From a virus, in IMG/VR virus record IMGVR_UViG_3300021068_000245, positions 1 through 26,095 of that record: a stretch of DNA of 26,095 nt, one strand, 5' to 3'. The notes beneath the pieces are model-generated. The model was not told the origin of the DNA, searched no databases, and saw nothing but the letters and a program-made list of their open reading frames with translations. Below, piece by piece: positions 16,461-24,330 of this stretch (its first letter is position 1; every line of letters starts with the position of its first letter). The translations under genes were made by a program, and so were the position numbers.

Positions 16461-18317
16461 TTATACCCCTAACGCAATAGAATATGCCATACTAGTTGCG
16501 TCTACATAAGTTTTATTGGTCAAGTGTTTACCTGTTGTAGGCGTACTTTCGCCCGTTGCGGATAAAAATCCAGCATTGGCAGGTGTCGTTGTACCAATTG
16601 TAGTACTATTTAACGTTCCTGACGTCGAAATGAGAGTAGTAAAAGCTCCTGCTTTAGGAACAGATTGTCCAACGGACACATTATTTAAAGATCCTGTTGC
16701 TGAAGGGTTTACTGTTAGTGTACCACTTAATTGTGGGCTTATAGTTACATCTGAATTAGGTGTTATAGATACTTCACCAGATGTTGTTAAATTTGTTGCA
16801 TTAATATTTACATTGTTTATAGTACCACCACCAGCTGGATTAATATTTACTGTACCAGTACCTGTAGGACTAATTGTTATAATTGCATCTGCACCTGAAC
16901 TTATTAAATTTCCTGTATTAAGAATAGAACTAAATGATCCAATTCCTGTTACTGTAGGATTAGTTATATTAATTGCCGCACTAGGAACTCTATCTGCATC
17001 ACCATAAAATAGTTTATCTGGAGCATCAATTGGTACTACAAAACTTAAAAGTCCTTTAGATTTTGCTAAAGCATCTTCTCCAGTTACAGTAGAAGCTGTT
17101 GGAATATCTACATATGAAGAAGGAGTAGCTGTCTCATTTACTCTTGTTTGAACGCTTGTTAATACACTTCCTTCCCAAGTTTGTGCTACATTAGAATAAG
17201 CATATAGCGACACATTACCTGAATTATAAGAATATAAATTAGAACCATCTAATTGAAGTACACCAGATAATAATTTATTTTCTATAGTACTATTTGCTTT
17301 TGCCCAGCCATATATTGTAGATGCCGCTGTTAAAATAGTTTGACCAGCTACAACTCCACCATTAAATGGATATGCTAAATCTTCTTCACCATGAAACATT
17401 ATAACTTTTGCTTTAGATAAAGGCGTTACTGGTGCCCAAGAAACTGCTGTTGAATCTCCTAAATTAGCTAAAGCCATTTTGTAAAAAATACCTGTATTTT
17501 CTCTGTATTGGTCTTCATTGAATAATGCTGATTCAATGATTACATTTTTAATATTTGTTTTTGTTGTTTGTAAAGCGTATTGGTGTGCCATTTGTCCACC
17601 AAGTCCTTTACCATGAATTGAAATTTCTCTTAAATCTACATTGTCATAATCCGCTAACTTATCTATTATTGCATCAAGGTATGCTATATCATCTGCTTTA
17701 GTAGTAGTATATCCTGTATTCCATTCTTTACTGTAACCCTGAGGAGCAATTATAATTTTATCTGTTAGATAATTTAAATTTGTAATAGCATTTCCAGCCG
17801 ATTGATTTGCATTGTGTAAAGTTATAATTACTGGAATTTGTTTGCCTTGTAATGGTGTTCCGGTAGTATTAGGAACAACAACAGTTACAGGTCTACTATA
17901 AGATGAAGATTCTTGTTGCCAAGTTTGTGCAACTGTCCATGTATCAGTTGCAAGGTTTTGTCCATTGATACTTGTAGTATGCGATAACCCAGTACTATAA
18001 GAAACTCCAGCAACTGCATTATTATTTGTATCTGGTGAAAAAATATTCCATGTAATAGATGTAGTATTAAGGTCAAAAACATAAGTTGTACCTCTTTTTA
18101 AATCAAGAGCTGGGTTTGATCCTAAATTATTACTATCTTTATCTACAATAGAAAAATTATTGGTTTGTTCTGTAACTGTATAATCTATGGAATCAGATGC
18201 AGTCGGAGTATATGTATTAGTAATTGTTCTAACAGATACATTACCAAGATTATCAACCGTAAATCCTGGGCTTTTAAATCCGTAGTTTGCTTCAAACTGT
18301 TTATAATTTACTGCCAT
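16461..18317 (-). CDS. Tail fibre protein with embedded inactive esterase-like domain
   Basis: A 618-residue protein. Residues about 140-390 align with the LpqC/poly-hydroxybutyrate-depolymerase-like esterase fold: PVIITLHNANQSA, KIIIAPQGYSKEWNTG, DIAYLDAIIDKLADY, then ISIHGKGLGGQMAHQYA at the nucleophile elbow and VIMFHGEEDLAYPFNGG. The nucleophile of GxSxG is Gly238 (codon 17604-17606), the acid Asp313 is present, and the expected histidine is Gln379 (17181-17183, in NVAQTWEGS). The C-terminus (about 440-618) is a repetitive Thr/Ser/Asn/Gly beta-structure ending in GKHLTNKTYVDATS, typical of phage fibre proteins. The N-terminus (MAVNYKQFEANYGFKSPGF) resembles marine phage fibre starts. A late promoter box lies 15 bases upstream. 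It is adjacent to the giant virion gene, 7 bases apart. Glycan binding without hydrolysis is inferred. Confidence 0.78.
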   Translation of the reverse strand: MAVNYKQFEANYGFKSPGFTVDNLGNVSVRTITNTYTPTASDSIDYTVTEQTNNFSIVDKDSNNLGSNPALDLKRGTTYVFDLNTTSITWNIFSPDTNNNAVAGVSYSTGLSHTTSINGQNLATDTWTVAQTWQQESSSYSRPVTVVVPNTTGTPLQGKQIPVIITLHNANQSAGNAITNLNYLTDKIIIAPQGYSKEWNTGYTTTKADDIAYLDAIIDKLADYDNVDLREISIHGKGLGGQMAHQYALQTTKTNIKNVIIESALFNEDQYRENTGIFYKMALANLGDSTAVSWAPVTPLSKAKVIMFHGEEDLAYPFNGGVVAGQTILTAASTIYGWAKANSTIENKLLSGVLQLDGSNLYSYNSGNVSLYAYSNVAQTWEGSVLTSVQTRVNETATPSSYVDIPTASTVTGEDALAKSKGLLSFVVPIDAPDKLFYGDADRVPSAAINITNPTVTGIGSFSSILNTGNLISSGADAIITISPTGTGTVNINPAGGGTINNVNINATNLTTSGEVSITPNSDVTISPQLSGTLTVNPSATGSLNNVSVGQSVPKAGAFTTLISTSGTLNSTTIGTTTPANAGFLSATGESTPTTGKHLTNKTYVDATSMAYSIALGV

Positions 18318-18332
18318 TTTATCTATACTCTA

Positions 18333-18340
18333 TATTTATC
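18333..18340 (-). promoter_or_regulatory. Late promoter box (GATAAATA) for the fibre gene
   Basis: The minus strand reads GATAAATA with its downstream edge 15 bases before the fibre ATG, the same variant seen before the gp13-like and 217-residue genes. It may drive both the fibre gene and the giant virion gene downstream. Confidence 0.6.
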
Positions 18341-18356
18341 AAAATTTAATTTCATA

Positions 18357-18779
18357 TTATACACCACCTAATAAAGCATTCATTGTTTGAAAATATGTTG
18401 CCTTAAAGATAGCTTTTGAACCGTTATATTTTGTTGTTGCTGTTTTATTTTCTGGATCTAGTTTTAATTCTACAAAAGAATCAGTAACTGTACTAGTTAA
18501 TTTTACTAAATTATTTCCCAAATTTGATCTACCGTAAATTGTAACAGAACTATTTAATGGAGCACCTACTACTAATGCTCTAATAATTTCTTTATTATTA
18601 GTATCATAGTCTATAGATATTGTATATTCTGCAGAACAAAAAGTTGCAAGGTGAAATCTGTCTAAAACTAATCCTTCTTCTACAGTGGCAGATGGGCCAT
18701 TGTATGAAAAATTTAATCCATTTTTCATTAATAGCGTATTTTTATCGCCTTTTCCAAAGAGTTTTGATACATCAAACAT
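18357..18779 (-). CDS. Small probable virion protein (140 residues)
   Basis: The protein starts MFDVSKLFGKGDKNTLLMKN and contains a beta-rich middle (CSAEYTISIDYDTNNKEIIRALVV) and an ATYFQTMNALLGGV end. I do not recognise a named family, but small proteins with an AEYTISIDY-like strand occur next to fibre genes in marine T4-like phages, so a fibre- or baseplate-associated protein is the best guess. A clear Shine-Dalgarno (GAAGGA) lies about 9 bases upstream of the ATG. A GGTAAATA box (18802-18809), a weak match to the late promoter, precedes it. No signal peptide or membrane segment. Confidence 0.65.
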   Translation of the reverse strand: MFDVSKLFGKGDKNTLLMKNGLNFSYNGPSATVEEGLVLDRFHLATFCSAEYTISIDYDTNNKEIIRALVVGAPLNSSVTIYGRSNLGNNLVKLTSTVTDSFVELKLDPENKTATTKYNGSKAIFKATYFQTMNALLGGV

Positions 18780-18845
18780 ATAAAGATTCCTTCTTTAAGT
18801 GTATTTACCAATTTTATTAGGATAGAGTTTCTGTAGATATTGGGC

Positions 18846-19793
18846 TTATTGGGTATTTTTACCGTGTTTTATCATTCTATTGACTGATGCAATAACTTGT
18901 TGCTCTTGTTGGTCATCCATCTCCATAATACCCTCATTTATACGGTCTGAGAACTCATCTACGGTAACTCTTATAGGACTATAAACACGATCTTCTTTAC
19001 CTAAATCAATAATATTGAATTTTTCATTGTTTGGGAATGATACATTAATAGGAAATGTAGATCCTATTACTGATGTTGTAGTTGTGTCGAAAACATAAGC
19101 CATATGTTGCCCTACACTATCACAACCTAAAAAGTGATCACATTGTTTAATTACACCCATCCATATTCTTATATGTACATTTTGTGGCGTAGCCACTGGT
19201 GCTGACATATGCTTATTAAATTCTAATGGTGTTTCAGTCATAATCATTACAGCATATTTTTTAGATAACTTTCTTACTATATTATAAAGATTTTTAGTTT
19301 CCATACTTCTACCTGTAATGTCAACTATGTCTTTATCTTCTTTTCTAACACCTCTTCCAAAGGGTTGAATAACAATTAATTTGTCTTTTTTGCATTTTTC
19401 TTTTACTTCTGATAACATTTTTCGAGCATATAATAATTCATCTTTGCTTAATTTTATTGTAGGTTTTTTTAATTCTCTTATACCTTTATTATTAATTGCA
19501 ATATCATATGCTTGAGCAAGACTACACTTTTGAGTGTAGTATTCCCATACTCTATATGGCTCAGGATTAATACAATTTCTATCTTTTATTAATTCTTTAA
19601 AAAGTCCTTTATGCCAATTGTCATATGTTTTATAATATAATGTTGGATGACCTTTTAAAACATCCGTACCGCCTTCACAAATTATTACAAAATCATCATT
19701 GGGATTTTCTTTTGCAAAATTTTCTAATGCAGGTATAGAACTAATCATTCTTCCTGCTCCACCATTTAAAAAGATAGCACTATTTCTTGACAT
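18846..19793 (-). CDS. GT9 (heptosyltransferase-like) glycosyltransferase, copy B
   Basis: A 315-residue protein with the layout of ADP-heptose:glycan heptosyltransferases (GT9, GT-B fold). The N-terminal FLNGGAGRMISSIPALENF (8-26) matches the GxGD-type acceptor loop, with Arg at the Asp position. VIQPFGRG (141-148) and ITGRSMETKNL open the donor domain. DHFLGCDSVGQHMAYVF (219-235) corresponds to the GT9 donor-site D-S-G-x-x-H motif, here D-S-V-G-Q-H. It is a clear paralogue of the protein encoded at 21584-22561. Its start overlaps the carbamoyltransferase gene by 14 bases and has an AGGTGA ribosome-binding site. Donor is probably ADP-heptose given hldE/hldD nearby, an inference; acceptor unknown. 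Confidence is high for a GT9-like fold, moderate for heptose specificity. Confidence 0.75.
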   Translation of the reverse strand: MSRNSAIFLNGGAGRMISSIPALENFAKENPNDDFVIICEGGTDVLKGHPTLYYKTYDNWHKGLFKELIKDRNCINPEPYRVWEYYTQKCSLAQAYDIAINNKGIRELKKPTIKLSKDELLYARKMLSEVKEKCKKDKLIVIQPFGRGVRKEDKDIVDITGRSMETKNLYNIVRKLSKKYAVMIMTETPLEFNKHMSAPVATPQNVHIRIWMGVIKQCDHFLGCDSVGQHMAYVFDTTTTSVIGSTFPINVSFPNNEKFNIIDLGKEDRVYSPIRVTVDEFSDRINEGIMEMDDQQEQQVIASVNRMIKHGKNTQ

Positions 19794-21591
19794 TTTTCAC
19801 CTTTAACATTTTTCCATATTCTGGAAGATACAAATATTCTAAAAGAGATTCTTCAAGAGTCCATATAGCGTCTTCTAATGTTTCTACAAGTGGTTCTCCA
19901 GCCAAATTAAATGACGTATTAAACACAATTGGTATTTTTGTTTGATTATAAAACTCTTTAATTAATTTATAATACAATGGATTTTGTTCTTCTTTAACTG
20001 TTTGTATTCTACAAGTACCATCTACGTGTATAATACTAGGAATTTTTTCTGCTATTCCTTCTTGACAATTTACAGCATACATCATATAAGGACTTTCTTC
20101 CATTCCTCTTAAATCAAACCATTCGTGTACGTGTTCATGTAATATAGATCCTGCAAAAGGTCTAAAATATTCTCTACGTTTAACTATATTAACAAAATCT
20201 TTACCATCTTTAAATGTAGGATCAAATAAAATACTTCTGTTACCTAATGCCCTTGGACCACTTTCTGATTTTCCTTGAAACATAGAAATAATATTTTTTT
20301 CTATCATTAATTTAACTACATCTTTATCATTTGCGTCCATTAATTCAATGCCTGATTTATTTGCTAATTTTTCTATTTCTTCTAATGTATATTTTCTTTC
20401 TAGACCTTGACATAATGTAGTAAGTGGTCTTTTTGTCATATCTTCTGTTATACCATAATAAAATAAAAGAGCCGCTCCAATGGCTGTTCCGGCGTCATTT
20501 GATACTGGTTCAACAAATAAATTAATTCCATCTTTTCTTAAAGACTCAAGATACCAATAATTTGCTACACAATTTAATCCATATCCACCAGATAATACAA
20601 CATTTTTTTGACCTGTCATTTCTACAGCTTTATAAATTAATTTTAAAACTTCTGCTTGAGTTTCTGTTTGACAAGAATATGCTAAATCTCTTCTATTATC
20701 TAGTTTAGTAACATCAGGACAATCTGCAGGTGTATCATCTAAGTAATCATAAATGCCTTCATTTACTATTGCCGCATTAGGATATGTAGGAATTATTAAA
20801 TGTCTATTAGACAAAGACATATATTTTACTTCATCATGAAATAATGGAGGAATTCTATCATTAGCTTTTCCATAAGGAAATAATCCCATTGTTTTTCCTG
20901 CTTCAATGGCAGAGAATCCACAGTATTGAGTAATTGCTTCATAAACTTTAACAATTCCTGCTACATCTGAAAATAAACATTCATGAGTTTTACCTGGTTC
21001 TCCCATTTTATCTGAAGGATGTTTTTTTATAAATGCTCCTGGAGATGCAGAACCAGTACCGTAATGTTTCCATACAGTTGTTATATTATTAGGATATGAG
21101 CAATCAAAAATAGATTCAATTTCAAACATCCATAAATCTCCTGTAAGTTGATTATTAACAGGCATAAAAGTTCCTGCTCCATCAACAATAACTGAACAGG
21201 CTTTATCAAATCCTGATCTATAAAAAGCACAACCGGCGTGTAACTTATGATGGATATGACTTAGGTCAATTACTTGTGGGTGTTGTTGTAAATCTGCTTT
21301 TCTATCTATTAAACCTAATTTTCTTGCTAACCCTGTGTATACATCATCATGAGTATAATCAACTTTACCAGTAGTAGGATCATCTAATGGTTGTGTATGA
21401 GCTACAACTAGATAATCTATTTTGTCCGTATATTTTAATATTTCCATCATTGAACGATATGGACCACCATCGTATTTGTGTCTAGATAATCTTTCTTCTT
21501 CTATTGCAAAAACAATTTCTCCATCTTTTAATAGACATATACCTGCATTATGTCCTCTGGCTATTGCCGCAATATAACCTGATTTACTCAT
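19780..21591 (-). CDS. O-carbamoyltransferase, NodU/CmcH/TobZ family
   Basis: A 603-residue protein with the two-domain architecture of the family. The N-terminal TsaD/Kae1-like domain has GHNAGICLL (from residue 13), EEERLSRHK, the metal-binding SHIHHKLH segment (about 111-118), VDGAG, and LSGGYGLNCVAN near 333. The C-terminal signature SGPRALGNRSIL is at about 444-455, and FNTSFNLAGEP at 557-567. The family uses carbamoyl phosphate and ATP to form carbamoyl-adenylate and then carbamoylate a sugar hydroxyl, as in nodulation factors and antibiotics. I start it at the ATG complement 21589-21591, preceded by GAGGAAG, rather than the upstream TTG at 21609. It overlaps the upstream GT9-like gene by 8 bases (ATGAGTAA). 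It is flanked on both sides by GT9 paralogues, implying a carbamoylated glycan product. Confidence 0.92.
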   Translation of the reverse strand: MSKSGYIAAIARGHNAGICLLKDGEIVFAIEEERLSRHKYDGGPYRSMMEILKYTDKIDYLVVAHTQPLDDPTTGKVDYTHDDVYTGLARKLGLIDRKADLQQHPQVIDLSHIHHKLHAGCAFYRSGFDKACSVIVDGAGTFMPVNNQLTGDLWMFEIESIFDCSYPNNITTVWKHYGTGSASPGAFIKKHPSDKMGEPGKTHECLFSDVAGIVKVYEAITQYCGFSAIEAGKTMGLFPYGKANDRIPPLFHDEVKYMSLSNRHLIIPTYPNAAIVNEGIYDYLDDTPADCPDVTKLDNRRDLAYSCQTETQAEVLKLIYKAVEMTGQKNVVLSGGYGLNCVANYWYLESLRKDGINLFVEPVSNDAGTAIGAALLFYYGITEDMTKRPLTTLCQGLERKYTLEEIEKLANKSGIELMDANDKDVVKLMIEKNIISMFQGKSESGPRALGNRSILFDPTFKDGKDFVNIVKRREYFRPFAGSILHEHVHEWFDLRGMEESPYMMYAVNCQEGIAEKIPSIIHVDGTCRIQTVKEEQNPLYYKLIKEFYNQTKIPIVFNTSFNLAGEPLVETLEDAIWTLEESLLEYLYLPEYGKMLKVKNVKK

Positions 21592-22561
21592 CTTTATCTT
21601 CCTCGTCAATTTTTTGTTTTCCTAATACAACATTTATAATATAATTTTCTACTTCATCTGTCATCCACATTAATTTTTCATTATGTCTACTAACTTGTTC
21701 ATCGTTTGTTATTCTTATTGGATCATATTCTCTATCTATTTGTCCCATATCTATAATATTAATTCCTTTTGTTTTAGGATATGATGTATTAACTGGGAAC
21801 GTTGCACCAGTTACTACTGTTGCATCTGTTTCACCTATATAGGCTAAATGTTGACCTACACTATCACAACCTAAAAAATGATCACTATTTTTTATAATTG
21901 CTAACCATTTTCTTAAGTCAATTCCTTCAGGCATTGCTATTTCATCTGGATATTTTTCACCTTTTAAATCAATTCCAAATTCTGCCATTAATATAATTGC
22001 ATAATCTTCTGCTTGTAATTTTCTTATTAAGTTTTTTATATTTTTAAATTCCATACTTCGACAAGTTTTATCTACAAAACTATTGTCTATTTGTTGAATC
22101 CCTCGTCCAAATGGTTGTAAAACAATTACTTTTTCTTTTTTAAGTTTATCTTTAATATCTTTAACTGCTTTTTTTCCTGCAAGTAATTCTTCTTGACTTA
22201 AATTAATTGTAGGTTTAGGTAATTCTCTAACACCTTTATTATTAATTAAAATATCAAACGCTTGAGTTATATTACATTTTTGATTATAATATTCCCATAT
22301 TCTATATGGTTCTAAACTTACCACATCCATTTTTACAAGTTTAGTGTGGAATAAATTTTTATGACCATAGTCAAATGTTTTAGAATCTAATGTAGGATGA
22401 CCATCTAAAATATTTTGAATACCTTCTACTACTATTATAAAATCTTTGTCGATAGATTCTTCATAGTATTTTTCAAGGGCCGGAATAGCACAGATAATTC
22501 TACCCATTCCCCCATTTAAAAAAAATGCTTTTGGTCTTGTTATAGGATTATTTTCAGTCAT
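21584..22561 (-). CDS. GT9 (heptosyltransferase-like) glycosyltransferase, copy A
   Basis: A 325-residue paralogue of the gene at 18846-19793. Shared blocks are FLNGGMGRIICAIPALE (14-30), EPYRIWEYYNQKC (84-96), ILINNKGVRELPKPTI (104-119), VLQPFGRG (147-154) and DHFLGCDSVGQHLAY (227-241), the last being the GT9 donor-site motif. Identity to the other copy looks high (my estimate by eye is 40-50 percent). It is the first gene of the glycosyltransferase-carbamoyltransferase cassette. No Shine-Dalgarno is visible; instead a 15-base-pair hairpin ends two bases before the ATG. It has a Lys/Glu/Asp-rich C-terminal tail. Likely role: transfer of heptose (or another nucleotide-activated sugar) to a glycan later carbamoylated; inference from family and context. 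Confidence 0.75.
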   Translation of the reverse strand: MTENNPITRPKAFFLNGGMGRIICAIPALEKYYEESIDKDFIIVVEGIQNILDGHPTLDSKTFDYGHKNLFHTKLVKMDVVSLEPYRIWEYYNQKCNITQAFDILINNKGVRELPKPTINLSQEELLAGKKAVKDIKDKLKKEKVIVLQPFGRGIQQIDNSFVDKTCRSMEFKNIKNLIRKLQAEDYAIILMAEFGIDLKGEKYPDEIAMPEGIDLRKWLAIIKNSDHFLGCDSVGQHLAYIGETDATVVTGATFPVNTSYPKTKGINIIDMGQIDREYDPIRITNDEQVSRHNEKLMWMTDEVENYIINVVLGKQKIDEEDKDE

Positions 22562-22563
22562 AG

Positions 22564-22608
22564 TTAGATTAACACTATTACTTATTAGGTACCAATAGTG
22601 TAACCTAA
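22564..22608 (-). promoter_or_regulatory. Long hairpin abutting the start codon of the GT9 copy A gene
   Basis: Arms at 22564-22579 and 22594-22608 pair over 15 positions (core ACACTATT/AATAGTGT perfect, one G-U pair, one single-base bulge) around a 14-base loop. In the minus-strand transcript the 3' arm ends two bases before the AUG. There is no following U-run, so it is not a standard terminator; a translational switch, processing site or DNA operator is possible. Confidence 0.6.
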
Positions 22609-22643
22609 AATTCTTGAGTTATAATTTGAAAAGTATTAGTTTA

Positions 22644-23297
22644 TTATATTTTAGGCATTGGTAAGAATGGAATCTTCCAATGGTCAACTGCCGCATATTT
22701 TGTAGAAATATTGTCTACGTATGTTTTATGATCAACAATTGCTTGTCTTTCAGCCGCTGTATAAACAGTATTTGCATCATCTGCCGTAAGAGCGTCTGTT
22801 AAACCTTGTGACATAGGTGCTAATGAATCTAAGAACATTTGTCTAGTTAGTGCGTGTGTTCTCATTTGTGGCGCAACGAAAGCCCCGTCTACGTATTTCA
22901 ATGTACCATGTAAATAAATTTGGTTTAAAACGCCATCTTCTCCCCAAGTATATGTCCAAACTTCTGGGTCACCGTTAGCATCATTTGTTCCTAATGATTC
23001 TTCATAAGCCGCAACTGCACCAGTTGTATATCTTCCTGTAATAAAAGCCGCTTCAAAAGGATTTGCTGAACCGTCTACTACAACTGCACTGCAACCTGCT
23101 GGAACTGGACTAGCTTGAGCGTTTATTTCATCCATAGTATCAGCTTCTGAAACTGCATTTACTACCCAGCCATTAGCATCTACTATTACTTTAATAAATT
23201 TAAAACCAACATAATTTGAACCATGAACAGTATTATCTGAAAAGTTGTCCACGTATGGTTTATTTGGTAATGCTATGTTAAACGCTGTTGTTATCAT
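22644..23297 (-). CDS. Phage structural or tail-assembly protein (217 residues)
   Basis: The protein begins MITTAFNIALPNKPYVDNFS. The middle holds a pair of beta-rich stretches (VGFKFIKVIVDANGWVVNAV; WTYTWGEDGVLNQIYLHG). The C-terminal 70 residues (RQMFLDSLAPMSQGL, then AERQAIVDHKTYVDNI, then a WKIPFLP end) resemble the C-terminal helix-plus-Pro/Trp pattern of phage tail-assembly chaperones of the Phage_tail_APC type, but the similarity is weak. The gene has a GATAAATA late box and an AAAGGA ribosome-binding site, and lies directly downstream of the Cys-rich virion protein genes, so a virion component or fibre chaperone is reasonable. Function is not established. The 82-base gap after it holds the hairpin before the glycosyltransferase gene. 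Confidence 0.6.
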   Translation of the reverse strand: MITTAFNIALPNKPYVDNFSDNTVHGSNYVGFKFIKVIVDANGWVVNAVSEADTMDEINAQASPVPAGCSAVVVDGSANPFEAAFITGRYTTGAVAAYEESLGTNDANGDPEVWTYTWGEDGVLNQIYLHGTLKYVDGAFVAPQMRTHALTRQMFLDSLAPMSQGLTDALTADDANTVYTAAERQAIVDHKTYVDNISTKYAAVDHWKIPFLPMPKI

Positions 23298-23320
23298 AAT
23301 CTTTGTTCCTTTGTTTTAAC

Positions 23321-23328
23321 TATTTATC
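23321..23328 (-). promoter_or_regulatory. Late promoter box (GATAAATA) upstream of the 217-residue gene
   Basis: The minus strand reads GATAAATA 23 bases upstream of the ATG, followed by an AAAGGA ribosome-binding site. It could drive the 217-residue gene and, by read-through, the glycosyltransferase-carbamoyltransferase cassette. Confidence 0.6.
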
Positions 23329-23343
23329 CTACTCCTGCAATTA

Positions 23344-24315
23344 TTATGCCGAAGCTATAAACTTAATTCTAACTCCTCCGTGTCCTCCACGGATTCCATG
23401 GTCTCTAACTTCTGGACAAGCATTTGGTGGTAGTCCACCTGATCCTGTTGGTAAGAAATTAGCACATCCTTGTGATTCATAACAACCGCAAGATCTGTCT
23501 GATCTCCAACAATAAGATCTTGGGTTACCTTGTCTTGGTGATTTAGTAGCCAAATTAAGAGCCGCATAATATTGGAATAATTGGTTACCTGACCATTGCG
23601 ACATAGGTGTTCCATCTGATTCTGTTTGGAACGTAATTAATGCTCCATTTTCTGCAAAAAGTCCTGAAGGTACAGGAGCGTGTCTTTGGAAGAAACATTT
23701 ACAGTGAGGGCAACAGCCGAACCAACTAGTACAGCCAATTTCTCCACAACAATTTATATCTCCACCATATGCTAAGGCTTCCCATGCACCATTACACCAG
23801 TTACAAGTCATTCCACAATTATCATTGTTACATCTTACAGTACAAAAACCTTCTGCATTGTAACAACAGTAGAAAGATGTACCAGTTGTACACATAGATT
23901 TTCCACCATATCCACCTCTTGCACACATACAACCATGCGTACTTGCAGTAGTTGTTATATAACATATTTGAGTTGGATCACTACATCCTACGTGACATAG
24001 TGGGTGAGCATTACAAGCCATTCCTAAAGTACCTGTCAACGTATCACCTTGATTAACTTGAATTGTTTTTTTAGAATATGCTCCTGCATTACCTGGTAAT
24101 CCATCTCCGCAACAACACATACGAGAACCAGATCCACCAGCTCCCCAAATTTCTATAATAGCTTTTCCATCTGCAAGGGCTGTCCAACAAACACCATTAC
24201 AAAAATTGGCAAACTGAGTACCCGGAGAATATGCATAAATGTAACCTTTTTCTAGGTTATCTTCTGACATACTTGCCGGTTGTCTTGTTGTCAATATTGA
24301 TTTTAATGATGCCAT
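23344..24315 (-). CDS. Glycine- and cysteine-rich probable tail adhesin, copy 1
   Basis: A 323-residue protein with 31 cysteines by my count (about 10 percent), many in CC, CCC and CxC clusters. After a short N-terminus (MASLKSILTTRQPAS, then NLEKGYIYAYSPG), residues about 53-100 form IEIWGAGGSGSRMCCCGDG and a GAYSKKTIQVNQGDTL strand, the layout of the glycine-rich domain of phage tail-tip proteins (WGAGG, GGxGxY.KK, GDT). The rest alternates Cys and Gly/aromatic residues, with a conserved RDHGIRGGHGGVRIKFIAS end. No signal peptide or membrane segment. Sequence and spacing match the next two genes, so this is a tandem paralogue family. An AAGGAG ribosome-binding site precedes the ATG. Disulfide- or metal-stabilised receptor-binding protein is my inference. 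Confidence 0.72.
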   Translation of the reverse strand: MASLKSILTTRQPASMSEDNLEKGYIYAYSPGTQFANFCNGVCWTALADGKAIIEIWGAGGSGSRMCCCGDGLPGNAGAYSKKTIQVNQGDTLTGTLGMACNAHPLCHVGCSDPTQICYITTTASTHGCMCARGGYGGKSMCTTGTSFYCCYNAEGFCTVRCNNDNCGMTCNWCNGAWEALAYGGDINCCGEIGCTSWFGCCPHCKCFFQRHAPVPSGLFAENGALITFQTESDGTPMSQWSGNQLFQYYAALNLATKSPRQGNPRSYCWRSDRSCGCYESQGCANFLPTGSGGLPPNACPEVRDHGIRGGHGGVRIKFIASA

Positions 24316-24330
24316 AATACTATTTACTCC

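Noticed and set aside
16516-17007. 163-codon open frame on the plus strand
   Set aside because: It lies entirely antisense to the fibre gene, has a low-complexity Val/Pro/Leu composition and no ribosome-binding site; it is a shadow of the repetitive Thr/Gly/Asn codons opposite.
21592-21609. TTG start extending the carbamoyltransferase by six residues
   Set aside because: The ATG ending at 21591 has a GAGGAAG ribosome-binding site at good spacing and overlaps the upstream stop as ATGAGTAA.
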